Assembly: GCA_948567375.1 (NCBI GenBank)
Contig: OX419755.1
Location: 56,797,001-56,861,000, forward strand
Reading direction: 5' to 3'
From: Lunularia cruciata
Taxonomy: Eukaryota > Streptophyta > Marchantiopsida > Lunulariales > Lunulariaceae
DNA length: 64,000 nt
The position numbers were made by a program, and so were the translations under genes. The notes beneath the pieces were generated by a model. The model was given only the letters and a program-made list of their open reading frames with translations, did no database searches and was not told where the DNA came from. Below, one piece after another: positions 46,671-58,375 of this stretch (the first letter of the stretch is position 1; each line of letters begins with the position of its first letter).

Positions 46671-46770
46671 GACTGGAGTTCATGCCGTTCAGCTCACGAC
46701 TGGGTTAAACGTGACCTTGGGACTGGAGCTCATGCCGTTTAGCTCACAACTGGGTTAAACATGAACTTGG
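46671..46770. repeat. 50-bp tandem duplication
   Basis: 'gactggag.tcatgccgtt.agctcac.actgggttaaac.tga.cttgg' occurs at 46671 and 46721. Confidence 0.9.
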
Positions 46771-48547
46771 GATGCACGGAAGCTCACGGCGGTCTTTGTG
46801 CGCAGTGAAATGGAGAACTGGACTAGTAACAGGACGTTCGTTCGTTGACTCCTTGGCAAATGGCAGTTCATTTTGCTGTGTCGGGTTGGAGATGGGGAGA
46901 AGTAATTATTCCTTTGAGTAGAGCTCAATCCGTCTCAACCAGTTGTTTGAATAAGGTCTTACTGTGTTGTGGAATTGCCGCTACACCTTGAGTGTGCCGG
47001 ACAATCACATGTTTGGAAGCGAGGTCTTTTCTCAGGCTGTTGCTTAACGTCAGCGGTAAGCAGGTTGAAAACACGAAAGTGAGAACATTCCTTAATGAGG
47101 CACTGTTGTACATAGTCTCAGCCTTGTGGGTACCAGGATCGGAGAGTTAGTTACCGGAGTACGAGTACGACGTGATAAAAGGTCGTCTATCACCGGGGAG
47201 CTTTTTCTAAGAGGAACAACAGGCTGATGATCTTCTCTGTTCTACTTGATGTTGTTGTACAGAGGAGGACTGTGCGTGACATTGTTAGCATGCGATCTGG
47301 AGTAATTCATGGATGAAGCACTGAAAGGTTTTTATGATTTGTCTATAGCTGGTCTCGTGCTTTGACATCGCATCTTCAAGTAGGACCTGAGTTCACCTCC
47401 GTTGCAGCTGTACTGCAATTTTGCGCGAGGTTGCTGGGGAGAGCTCTGTCATCTTATCGCATTCCATAAAATTTTCAGATTGCTTAGCTCTCTCCTGGCC
47501 GTGGCAACATCTTGCCAGCACATATCGCACCACAACGATAATAAAGTTTCGCATATGCGTCTTGGATTTGTCGGGCAAGGAGGAAGGAGTAGAGTGATTT
47601 GTCTGGAGGAACGAAGTGATTCGGAAATGTAGGCAAGTTAGCCCCAGAGTCACTATTCTGGTGAAGAAATTGGTGTTATAGTGCATGGATAGTGACTTCT
47701 CTAGCCTCGAATTATGAGAATGAATTGCAAATGCGAGGTTATCTACGTCGTGAGATGAGAGCAATACTAGAAAACGCAAGGAATTGGTGCCAATAAATCT
47801 TTCACATGTTCCATGCAAGTTTGAGCTTCCTCTAGTTCCTTGCACTTCCGAGATGAATGCTCTAATCTTGACGGGAAATCCCGCTGCGACCTTTGCAACT
47901 GAAATCCTTACAGTTTGATGGAACAGAAGTTGAAACTGAAGCAGGAATCGCATTGTGATGTTTTGGGATCTGAATTCTTTTAGTCGATGCTGATGGACTG
48001 AATATCTTTAGGAGAGTTGAACCATAGATCATAGAAGTGTCGTGTGGGGATGGTCTTCCTAGTCTGCTCAGTTACTGATCAATTTGTGTACTCTTTCCAG
48101 AAGGAAAATTTCTGCAAGCCGAGGCAAAGCAAGACCTGAGTCGTAGAAGAGGCAAGGAGATACGGGTGAACGTTGCCTGCGCAACTGAAAAGAGCATGCC
48201 CCGTTGGATGAGAGGGAACTCATAGGTGAACCATAGGTGAACTCATATGAAAGCGGACCATACTTTGCGTCAGAGTGGCCATTCTATCCGGGATTCATAC
48301 TTTTGGACAGAAGGAAACAGATTTCGCAGCTCAAAAGTAAGGAGAGTTAAGGCAAAGGAGCACCATAACCTGACGAAAGCTATAATCTCGTGAAGATTAG
48401 TGACGGGTGCAAAAGATTGCGGAGTTCCAAGGAAATGGCGGGGCATTAGATTCAGCGAATAGGCTGACACTCAGAGTATCAGGTTCAATTTTCAGGAACA
48501 GAGTTTCAACCTTTAAATATCGAATCGATAGCTGTGGGTTAGGAAAG
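46771..48547. other. Region upstream of the UPS gene
   Basis: No confident gene. A minus-strand open frame at 47393-47953 (186 codons) is the longest non-transposon frame outside the UPS gene, but it has no recognisable domain and may be chance. The 140 bp before the UPS start contain no stop in the UPS frame, so an upstream start at 48407 or an untranslated leader cannot be separated by sequence alone. Confidence 0.4.
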
Positions 48548-51500
48548 ATGTTCATTGTGACAGATAAAGCGAGTGCCATTGTGCTGATGATCGTTTCGCT
48601 ATGGTGCCTTGGATCATGGCCTGCTTTCTTCAATGTTCTTGAGCGCCGTGGACGGAACCCAACCCATACTTATCTGGACTACGCCGTGAGCACTTACTTG
48701 ATGGCATGTTTCTTTGCGCTAACTCTAGGCCAAGCAGGGCCTAGCTCTGCAGCCAGGCCGAACTTCATCGACCAGCTAGGCCAGGTGAGAGTTCCGCAGC
48801 ATAGGCTGTGTAAGTACGAAACCGTCTCTTGCTGCATACCTGAAGGGAGGATGCATGCTGACTTCTCGAACAACTGGAAGCATGCGGGGGTTCTAATGTT
48901 GGCATTAGTAAGCAATCTCAAAATTCCGTTCCAGTATCTGGGTATATAAAAGTTAGAAACTCGACCTCGACTGAAGGGCAGTTTTTAGTCAAATCAGATG
49001 CCTATATTCAAATTCAACTGATTTTACAGACAAACATCAAACCACAATGGACTTTCGCTTGGTGGATTGGAAACATCATTACTGGAAACACCCGTGTTTC
49101 ATAGATTCTAAATTCTTTTATTTATTTGTGAGTACAAACCCGTTCGGAATATCCCCTACGTTCGACCAAAGAATTCAGTTAATCTCCCACCTTTACTTCA
49201 CTTTAGTTTTCTATGACCAGTTTACGAAGTTAGTCTTCGTTGCCTCAGAATGCGGTATTAATGCAGTAAGAACCCCTACATGTTTGGCTCTTTGGACTAT
49301 TGCAAAATGAGTATGTGCTATAAAACTGACTTCTTGAGGTTTCAACTTGCTGAAATGAGATATATCGATGGCTACAAGTGGTCCAATACTATTTCTTGAT
49401 CAAATCCTCAGGTTGTAATATCAGTGTCCTTTGGAACAAACCTATATCGGGGTATCTATCGAGGGAGCATGAGTTCTGATAAACCTGATGTTATTCATCG
49501 ACAGAGATGGGAAAATTGTAGTGCTTCCAGTGTGGCTTTTACGTTACCTTCAGCTCTCTTCAAACCTGCGATTCAAAGGAACTACTGAATGTTTTGTCCA
49601 GCCAGACAAATTTGTATAAAGCAATCCTTCTTTCTTAATCTGAGGTTGCAAGTGCTGTCAATTATACAGACCAGTAAGTTCTGCTTGAGGCGTTGATGCA
49701 TGAAGTGTTGTTTAATGAAGGGAGTTACTGAAATAATTCAAGCGACCCTCGCGGACTCAATCGCCTTCAGGTACTGGATCTAGTTCTAGAAAGTTTCGTG
49801 CGAGAAGTTGACCAGATCTTTGTTTCCATTGGTTTGTGCAGGACAACCTTCCTTCTGTCTTGTTTGCGATGGTCGGGGGCATGGCTTTGTGTATGGGAAA
49901 TATAAGTATGCAATACTCCCTAGCCCTTGTGGGGATTTCCTTGACGGAGGTAGTGTCGGCAAGCATTGCTGTTGTCGGAGGTATGTCTGTAACTTCTCGA
50001 AGAAAAACATTTTTTATCCATACTACTGAAGAACCCTACTTGAAAATTACTCTTTTCGTTATCTCTTCTCGCTTCTGCTGTCATTAAGAGAGGAAACCGT
50101 ACATGATAGCTTGTTTCCTGGAACTAGCTCAGCCAATATACATATCTTAATACTTAGTTACGTCCTCAATCGCTACAGAGCTCATACTTGTGGGCAGGTA
50201 ATGGGCTCAATTGCGAGTATACTTCGACTGGATGAAAAGAATATGCTCATCATACAATGTGGAAATCTACCAGGGACGACTATCAACTACTTTCTCGATG
50301 AAGGATTGAACAAGGCGTCGATATTGTTCCCTGGTGTAGGCTGTTTTCTTGTGGCTGTGATCATTGGTTCGTTCTGTCATGCTTCAAACGATGCAGATAC
50401 GAAAGCCAAGTTCGGCCACGTTTCGGATACAGCTCCTGTCTACAGGTGTGTCCCCTGGACATCTCATAATTTGTCCTTCGTTAACACTTGTTATTTTAGG
50501 AGCGTTGTTGTAGTGAAAGTATACTTTAACAGGTTCACCTATATATGCAGTAGTCTGTGGATAGGAGCTCTTATCTTTCAACAACACTTAGTCTGGATCA
50601 ACTTCATTTTGTGCTGTTATTTGTTAGAAAAGAGAAAATGAAAGGAAGAAATAGTCAAGGCTTCACTAATCACCATAAAGTTTTGTTTTCCTAAACAGAA
50701 TGGCACCTGATGAGTCACCCACGATTTCTCAAGATGAGACGTCGTTGAGATCAAGTAGAGAGCCATTGCTGCGGGGAAAGTCACTTTTCGAACAGTGTAG
50801 TGAGTAGTAGGCATGCTCCTTTCCACCTGTCGTTTTGCAACTCGTTGTGGACTGAGACCTATATAGAAGTAGTGTCAAGTTATTGAATAGCTAGGACTCT
50901 TGGCGTCCATGTTACACTCACAATGACCTTGTAACGAGATGGTTGCGAGAGCTCTGTATAATCACATCATATTCGGATATTCTAACTATTTATAATACGC
51001 CAGGAACGCTTGTAAAATGGAAAACTATTGAAAGCCGTGGAAGCCACGGAAGTCTGTTGAGAGTCTGCCGTCAACCGTGTACTTACGTGGAGGCGCCTTG
51101 GTTGTTGTTATTCTCTTTGCTTTTCATAGGTTCAGGGAAAAGTAACGGCGATATGGAGAGAGGTCGTACCGGGGAGTACGAGTATGTTGCAGGTAAAGCA
51201 CCCGAGTTGCAATATTGGGACGAGTCAACTTCCGCAGGAAGTGCAGCCTATCTGGAGCATCTGGAAGAAACAAGAGCAATAAAAGTAAGCACATTTGTCA
51301 AACAACCAAACCAAAAATGGTTATTTAGACCAACAGACAACTTGAAAATGATTGTGATAGCTTCTTTTGCGATAATGTTAGGAATGTCAAATGGAAATAC
51401 ATCTTTCTGTACGATCCAGAAAGACGTTGGTTTCGGTTGCTTCGTTGGGGTGCGACCGCCATTGGACTACTATAGTCTGGTGCATTTGCACTTATCAGTT

Positions 51501-52235
51501 GGTTTTGTATTCTTGCAAACGCAACACCCTCTCACAATGGTTTTGATTCTTGCAGGTGCAAGCTTACAGTGTTATGTTTGGCTTGGGTATAGCATTTCTA
51601 ACGGGGTCATGCTACGCCATGTTCTCACCACTGTTCAACCTAGCAGTGAATGATCAATTTCACCTACTCAAGCCGGAAGTGCCACACTTGTCAGTTTACA
51701 CCACGTTTTTCTACTTCTCTACTGCATTTTTTCTCCTCGCCATGGCTCTCAACATCACCTTCTTGTATTATCCACTGATGGGTCTGCCAAAGTCCTCGCT
51801 ATCTGCATACGTGAAGGATTCTAATGGCCGACATTTAGCTATCTTCGCGGGGATGGTTTGTGGTTTTGGCAATGTATGCCAGTTTATGGGTGGCCAAGCT
51901 GCAGGTTATGCTGCTGCGGACGCTGTCCAGGTGAATATTTACAAGTTCAAAGGCGGTTGGGCTTTCTTCTGAATTTGTACGATGAGGACTCTGATTTCAC
52001 GAATTTGTCAAAAGTTTGATGATTCTAATCTCAGTTTAAATTGCATGTGGACTGATGCATGTAACAATTGTTTTTCTTGTAGGCATTACCATTGGTGGGT
52101 ACGCTGTGGGGTGTGGTACTTTTTGGAGAATACCATCGTTCCTCTAACAAAACATACATGTTGCTGGGAGCTATGCTTTTCATGTTTATGGTGGCAGTGG
52201 TTGTGCTCATTGCGTCATCAACGGAACGATGCTAG
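48548..52235 (+). CDS. UPS: Ureide permease (UPS family), seven coding exons
   Basis: Exons inferred: 48548-48784, 49842-49980, 50274-50445, 50699-50799, 51136-51284, 51556-51930, 52083-52235. All introns are GT-AG and all phases join, giving about 441 residues (family usually about 390-420). Exon 1 has LGSWPAFFNVLERRGRNP and THTYLDYAV, the family N-terminus. Exon 2 has LPSVLFAMVGG and MGNISMQYSLALVGISLTEV. Exon 3 has NYFLDEGLNKASILFPGVGC. Exon 6 has GLPKSSLSAYVKD and CGFGNVCQFMGGQAAGYAAA. The last exon has LFGEYHRSS and a final membrane segment. About ten membrane spans are expected, with a variable loop coded by exons 4-5. Known members import allantoin and related oxo-heterocycles (uracil, xanthine) into plant cells. 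The start was chosen because similarity begins there. Exon 4 is the least certain. Confidence 0.92.
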
Positions 52236-53346
52236 CGAGGGTGGAGAACAACAATCAATTAACATCCGCTGGAACAGCACTCTAAATTTTTTCACCCCAG
52301 TTTCTCATCTCGAGAAGCTTGTGGTGCATGCAGAACTCCGATATTGTTCAACTCATTTTTTGTACTCCACGAAATTGGAGTACTTGTCTATTATGGATTT
52401 GGATTGAAACTATATGTAGTCCAAAGATGTGCGACTTTGCAGGTTAGTATTACGTACGAGCCAAGAACAGGAAGGCCTAGTTGTCGGTTATCCAGTAAGA
52501 GTTCAAACTGGAGCAGTAAAAGCAGGGATCCATCAACGGGCGTATACACTGCCTCGGAGATCAGAGAACGCGCAAGGCACTGCTGGCGAAGTTGAAGATG
52601 AGGAGTTTTGTCCACTTTGTCCCACGTTTTGAAGACAGGGATTGCCACCACATTTCCGTATCATATAAATCGAAAGAGCACACTAGTCCTGACAGACAAG
52701 CACTGTAATTTAAAGAAACGAGGAGTCCCTGTCAGAAAGGTATAGGGACTTAGGACACTGTACAGTCGTGAAGTAGTATGGTAGCGGGGAAAATATATAT
52801 AGGAAACGAGCTGGATTTGTAGAGATGAGATGTGCGGATTACTACAACTTTCACGAGACAACGTACAATTTTGTGGGTTCCTCCTTCGTGACTGGCCTTC
52901 ACCAGGCGGTCTGTAATTCTTGAAATAAAATGACATGTAGGTAGGTACATGGAGACTTCCAGTATGTGAATCATTCTGAGATAAGTAGTAGGTTGTCTTC
53001 TGTGAAGCAAGGTTTTTGCAGGGTTCTAAGATTGAAACAGCTTTAAGGATCATGATGCAATAACTCTCCTCACTTCACGGAGATTCTAAGCGACCTGCCA
53101 ACTCTTAGGTGATTGGATCACAGGGTAATCACGGGACGAGGAATTGAGCAGGACCGAGCAAGAAACGATCACAGACGGAGAGAGCGCAAAGCTCATTATC
53201 CCATCGCCATCAATAGTAGTACCATGAGGAACGAATAATTTACACACCTTACAACCGGTCGTACACTCCAAGATATGAACCGAAGTACTATTCGAAATCT
53301 GCAAGTTGATGCACGATCCTTGTAGGGTGACCAACAACCTATTGTC
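52236..53346. other. 3' flank of the UPS gene
   Basis: No gene recognised. Stop-free stretches of 70-130 codons on both strands show no motif. The first few hundred bases are probably the UPS 3' UTR. Confidence 0.4.
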
Positions 53347-53660
53347 AGTCTTTGCCGTCTTCGCGTATAGATAACATAATATAGCGTTCACCATTAGAGG
53401 TTGGTGATGAAATCTCTTAACTCAAACAACAAAGCGTAGCGTGACCGACCCATTCGTGTGAGTCTTTGCCCGTCCTCGCGCATGTCTAGCGTAATATCGC
53501 GTTCACCACCCGAGGTTGGTGATGAAATCTGGTAACTCAAACAACAATGCGTATGATGACCGGTCCATTAGTGAGTCTTTGCCTTCTTCGCGCATGTACG
53601 GCATAATATAGCGTTCACCATTCGAGGTTGGCGATGCAATCTTTTAGCTCCAGCCCCAAC
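53347..53660. repeat. Tandem repeat, 2.7 units of about 113 bp
   Basis: 'agtctttgcc..tcttcgcgcatgt.tagcataatatagcgttcacc' starts at 53347, 53461 and 53574. Each unit contains a small inverted repeat TCACCA ... TGGTGA. CpG is well retained, so it is not heavily decayed. Confidence 0.85.
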
Positions 53661-53669
53661 GGTTATATG

Positions 53670-53800
53670 GTGAAAGACCCGCATATGGGAGAATAGAGGA
53701 TGGGAAGACCATTAAGTCAAGTCGTACAAGTAAAGTCAAAGGATAAAATGGGGCTAAGCACGAGCCTCGCATAGAGTAATCTATCCTCCTGCACTTGGAA
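53670..53800 (-). repeat. Solo LINE 3' end, minus strand
   Basis: On the minus strand it reads 'gtgcttagccccattttatcc', then 'tgtacgacttgac' and 'ggtcttcccatcctc', following the LINE 3' UTR. It is the only minus-strand copy seen. Confidence 0.72.
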
Positions 53801-55104
53801 TATCGGAACTATATAAATTATATAGTTTATTAAACCGTTGGAACAGTTCAATAAGCATCAGGTAGTGTGATAAGTTCGTGACTTCAAAAACCTAGCAAAT
53901 CTTGATTGACTTTGCCAAGAATCATTCAATGGCCACGAGTTATCATATGTCATTGAATCCACTTTTGTCGACAGTATTGTACTTGGGCTGTGTTGGAAAT
54001 GTTATCAGAAAGTCTTTTGTACAGGGCTCAAAATTCAAACAAACTAATTCTTTGACAGATTCTTGTGTTTGAAATTGTAATCCTTACTGCTGAAATCCAA
54101 AGGGAAGATACCTCCCAGAGAATTCGTTGACGAAGTCTTGTTATCTGCATGGTTTTTCAAGTTTCTAGGTCTCTTGCTCCATCCACTACCTTTAGCTTGA
54201 ACACCGCGAGAAGAACAACTCCAAACGACACAGTTTACAAGATTCATTCCCGAAACTCAAAGACGCAAAATAAATAATGTTTTGTCCCTTCTTATCCGAG
54301 GACATGAGGTCCATGTTGTGCTCTAATCATTCAAAGCATCGGGAGCACGGAAAGTCCGATCCCGCGCGCTTGAGTTTCTCATATTTGATAACACAATTTG
54401 ATGATTGAAATCCTTTGAAATGGATAGATGCAGCTAATTTTATCTTCTGGGTTATGTTGGCCATAGGATTGAGTCTTAATACGAGAGCAAATAATGTTTC
54501 TACATATGCGGTTAGGGGTCTCGGATATCCATAGTTTACACACATGCTGTTACAGTTCCTTGGCGAATTTTTTTTTGTTTCACAGCTTTGTGCACACGTA
54601 CCTTATTTCCATCGTATTCCATATTTCACTGATTGGCGGGAGAGTTGCGGGAGAGTGTGGAGACGGGAGAGGGGAGGGAGAAGATGTGAGACAATTTTGA
54701 TAATTTCTGAGTGCTCTCTAGCATGTAGCATTTGAGTGAATAGTAGATTCTCTTCGTTTTTCAATTTCGGTTCCATTGGCACCTAGATTGAAGACTATGG
54801 AGAATGGAGTAAAAGGTTATGACAATTTTTAGCTTTCTTAGGGGTGAGAGTGATCATTATACATTGAGAGTGATGAGTTGGGATTTTTCATTTCTAATCT
54901 CTTGGTTTTCATGATTAAGTTCCATGGGAATTTGATTTGAAAATTTTGGAGATAGAAATTGAAAGTTATGAGAGTTTATAGATTTTAGGGTTTGGAGAGA
55001 TTGTTTTCTTATGTGAGTTGGGATGTGAGGGGTTATGGTTTTGCAGATATGGGGAGATATGGAGAGGATTATCATGTGTTATTATCACTATTCTTGTGCT
55101 AGCC

Positions 55105-55782
55105 ATGGCTACACCTTTCCATGTGGGGTCGCCTAGAGCGGATCGGGATACACCATGCTCGGTGTATCACCGACGCTTTACCTCGCAAGGGGTAAAGACT
55201 CATGTGGGAAGGATGCACAAGGATTATGATTGGAACAGTTGGGATGCCCACGTGAGACAAGCGACCACATCGACAGTAGTGACACTCGGGATTACGCACG
55301 CTTCTTCTATACCTTCGTTGATCGTTCCAGGGATACCGATCGAGGCGTGGGAGTGGTTAGCTTCTCAGGCGGGTTGCATTTTGGTGTTATTTGAGACTAG
55401 TTTTCCATGTCCACGTCTATTCCATAGGCTACCCCGCACACTCCATGATGAGGCTAGACAGGCTTTTTGCCTACCACTAGATTGTTTGGCACGTGATCCA
55501 TTGGACGAGTTAGCATGGTTCCTATTCCTCCTACTCCCTCAATGTGTCTTTGTTATGCTAGAGGGGGACGTGCGGGGCATAGAGAGGTGGCGGCTAGATT
55601 TTGTTGATTCCGAGCGGGGGATTGGGCAGCCCTTCAGGAGGAGTTTGTTAGGGCTACGTGATTTAGGAGACAGGCATCGCCACAGGATACCACAGATTCC
55701 ACTCGATTATGACGATGTAGGACATTGGGTCAGGCGGGAGAGTTTAGTAGAGCAGCACGAGCGCTACACCCTTTGTCTATAG
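55105..55782 (+). pseudogene. LINE N-terminal region with C2H2 zinc finger
   Basis: This frame is 1 of 3 and starts at an ATG shared in position with copy 2. Residues 18-39 read CSVYHRRFTSQGVKTHVGRM, then HK. The expected C-x2-C finger has Tyr in place of the second Cys here, whereas copy 2 retains Cys (CMMCH). The pattern TSQGVKTH resembles N-terminal DNA-binding fingers of R2-like elements. The rest (RSLLGLRDLGDRHRHRIPQI and around) has no recognised domain. The frame ends at 55780 and the protein continues in the next frame. Confidence 0.75.
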
Positions 55783-57660
55783 CAAGTCCTACTGATGAGA
55801 CCATCTCTTCCCTACGCTCATTGCATCCTATAGCAATAGAGGGACTACCACTAGAGGTCTTAGATTATCAGCCTGAGCAGCCTTTATGTCTTGATAGGTC
55901 GCTATTTGCACAAGCATTGTGCATTGCCTCTCGCCTTTCCTCAGGAGGCTTGTCAGGGATGGTTTATGAGCATCTTAGAGATTGCTTCCAGGCAGATGAT
56001 CCTTCTAGTGGTTTTACCGAGTCGTTTCATGTGGCTGCAGCAGTAGCGAGAGGAGACATTCCTATGTTTGTTAGTCGGATCTTAGGTGCTAGTCAACTTC
56101 TCGCGATCAAGATGGACACGGGTGGCATTAGACCTATTGCTATTGGAGAGATCTTTTTGCATTTGGTCAGTTGTACCATTGTCCTTCAGCATCATTCTCA
56201 CTTTCAATAGCACCTTAGTCCACATCAGTTTGGAGTAGCTACACCTGGAGGATGTGAGGCTATATCTTTAGGCATTAGAGCACTCCTAGATATCCATCTA
56301 GAGTGGGTCGTCCTACAGGTGGATGTTGAGAACGCTTTTAATAGCGTCTCACGTGCATCCATCTTTAGAGAGCTTAAGGAGGCTGGTGGATCCTTGGCAA
56401 GTCTCATTCCTTTTGTGTGGTCTTTTTATGGCTCTCCTGCTTCCCTTTACTACCAGCATGGTGGTTCACAGGAAGGAGTCACCGTCTTGGAGTCAGCTAT
56501 TGGTACACATCAGGGAGATCCCTTGGGGGGGCCCTTATTTGCCATGGCTCACTTTAGAGCTCTCCTATCTACTACTTTGGCCATGCCAGGTTGTGTATTT
56601 CTCTCCTTGGTAGATGATACACACATTGTAGACCATGTAGATCAAATTAGGCATGCCTTTGACTACTTGACTACTGAGCTACATCTAGTAGGCTTGAGAG
56701 TCAAGGTGTCAAAGTGTAGGGCATGGTCTCCTTTAGGTATCCCTCCCCACCTTGAGCTTCCAGAGGGGTGTATCACATCCACAGATGGACTTTGTGTTCT
56801 TGGAGTGCTAGTAGGATCGGAGGATTTTGTCACACGCTTCTTGGACGTTGCCCTTGCAGAGGATGTTCTCCATGTGGATGACCTTCCATTACTAGGAGAT
56901 CCGCAGGTGGCATTTGGTATACTCTCTTCCAATATTGCTCGTTGACCATCCTACCTCATCCGTACAGTTCTCCCCTCACTGTCTTTCCTATCACATCTGA
57001 GAGCATTTGATAGGAGGATTATGGGAGTCTTTGGTGATATTATTGGACCAGGGACTTTTGAGTGTGTGACAGGGGATTCGGCACGTAGACAGACGGCTCT
57101 ACCGATCTCATGTGGTGGGGTTGGCTTGCTTTCTATGGAGGAGATGACACCTATAGCATTTTTGGGTAGTTGGGCTCTCTCGACACCCCTACTTTCCTCT
57201 CGTTTTGTGGTTGCTGATAGGCCGGTTTTGGAGACTTATGTGACAGAGGTGGAGGGAGGATCCTTTTCTCTCCAGGTGTTATTGCGGCAGACGAGAGATA
57301 GTCTATCACCACGAGCACGAGAGGGTTTTCCATCGTTTGCTTCACTATCGTCAGATTGGACTAGAGGTCTAAAGTCTTCCTTGATGGAGCGACAGTGTGA
57401 GCATACGCTACATTCTCTCTTAGTCGACTCGTCCATTCCTCAGGCTACTAGAGCACGTCTACGCTCTTGCTCCGGCAAGGGTGCAGGCTCGTGGATCCTA
57501 GCTCGACCATGCATTAGGGCTTTCCGACTCGCACCGGCTACTTTCTCTACAGCGATGAGGTTTCGCCTAGGTTTGGTCCACCCATCTGCATCTTCACTAC
57601 TCACTTGTGAGTGTGGTTCTACACTAGATGCAGCGACGGTCCACATGACACGGTGTCCTT
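55725..57660 (+). pseudogene. LINE reverse transcriptase
   Basis: One frame with stops at 56208 and 56943 gives ordered blocks: GGIRPIAIGEIFLHLVS (block 1), HQFGVATPGGCEA, VVLQVDVENAFNSVSR (motif A Asp, about 56315-56350), AIGTHQGDPLGGPLFAMA (motif B, about 56500-56550), FLSLVDDTHIVD (motif C, V-D-D in place of the usual F/Y-A-D-D, about 56600-56635) and GLRVKVSKCRAW (motif D). SHLRAFDRRIMGVFGDIIG and ALPISCGGVGLLS follow as thumb-like sequence. A CECGSTLDAATVHMTRC knuckle (C-x-C-x9-H-x3-C) ends the frame near 57610-57655. Confidence 0.9.
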
Positions 57661-58080
57661 TTGGGACAGAGGATAGCTACCCATGATGCCATTAGAGACA
57701 TAGTGTTTGCTATGGCACGAGAGAGTGGATACTTGGCTTGGAGGGAGCGTTCGTATGCGTTGCAGACGACACATGTCAGGGCGGACTTATACTTGGTCCG
57801 AGATGATCAGGTGATAGTAGCGGATGTCGTGGTCACGGACCCTACGCGGGATATAGTTTTGGAGGGAGTGATTACCCATCCCCCTGGATGGGTGGCGAGT
57901 GCAGCAGCAGGTCGCAAGGTCTCCAAGTATAGGGGCATGCAGCGAGGTCACCTCTTTGTTCCTCTAGCCTTGGAGTTATATGGAGCGATGGACACGACAT
58001 TTGACACATTTGTCAGGGAGTGCGCGAGAGCTTATCATGTTAGGCGTCAGGGGTACCACTCTCACTCTCATACTTTGTAG
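57661..58080 (+). pseudogene. LINE restriction-like endonuclease domain
   Basis: A 139-codon frame begins QRIATHDAIRDIVFAMARES. The catalytic pattern reads RADLYLVRDDQVIVADVVV: an Asp, 12 residues, and a second Asp, as in the PD-x12-14-D core of RLE-type LINEs. K-x3-Y/K residues follow in GRKVSKYRGMQRGHLFVPL and a hydrophobic helix ALELYGAMDTTFDTF. P of the PD motif is A. A two-base deletion relative to copy 1 (near 12745) separates it in frame from the knuckle. Stop at 58078. Confidence 0.82.
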
Positions 58081-58180
58081 TATATTTTAGACAGCATGTG
58101 TCCATTGCTCTACAGAGGGCAGTGGCTGGTGCAATCCATAGGAGAGCAATCACATTAGGTGATGTTTCTTCGGATGCTCC

Positions 58181-58223
58181 AGTTGTGTGTAGACCGTGCA
58201 AGTCGTACGGTCTACACACAACT
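58181..58223. repeat. Perfect 17-bp hairpin in the LINE 3' region
   Basis: AGTTGTGTGTAGACCGT, loop GCAAGTCGT, ACGGTCTACACACAACT. The other LINE copies do not have the right arm; instead they read 'gtagactgtatgactt' (13268) or 'atagaccttataacttgca' (32017). See findings. Confidence 0.95.
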
Positions 58224-58229
58224 CGGATA

Positions 58230-58375
58230 TCTTAGGTGCGGTAGTGCAGATTTCTCATACAGACTCTATTGGGGCTTAGCCCCATGTTACCTTTTTGTCT
58301 CTCCCTTGTTCGGCTTTGGGGTCTTCCCATCCTTCATTTTTCCTACGCGGTCGCCTTTTTTCTTCTATTTCACTG
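58230..58375 (+). promoter_or_regulatory. LINE 3' UTR with conserved hairpins
   Basis: Blocks in order: 'cttaggtgcggtagtgca', 'ctattggggcttagccccat' (hairpin GGGGCT/AGCCCC at 58271-58283), 'tctctcccttgttcggcttt', 'ggggtcttcccatcc' (second, smaller inverted repeat, best seen in other copies as gatggg...tcccatc) and 'gcggtcgccttttttc'. The same order recurs at the solo 3' ends listed elsewhere. In R2-like elements a structured 3' UTR is bound by the reverse transcriptase (family knowledge); the role here is inferred. Confidence 0.6.

Noticed and set aside
47393-47953. 186-codon minus-strand open frame upstream of the UPS gene
   Set aside because: No recognisable domain and nothing supporting splicing or coding composition; long frames of this size can occur by chance in this less AT-rich region. 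Mentioned only as part of the flanking region.
54500-54660. Known RLE-LINE target (28S rRNA or snRNA sequence) at the 5' junction of the long LINE copy
   Set aside because: The flanks show no rRNA-like or snRNA-like sequence that I recognise, so site specificity is not claimed for this copy.
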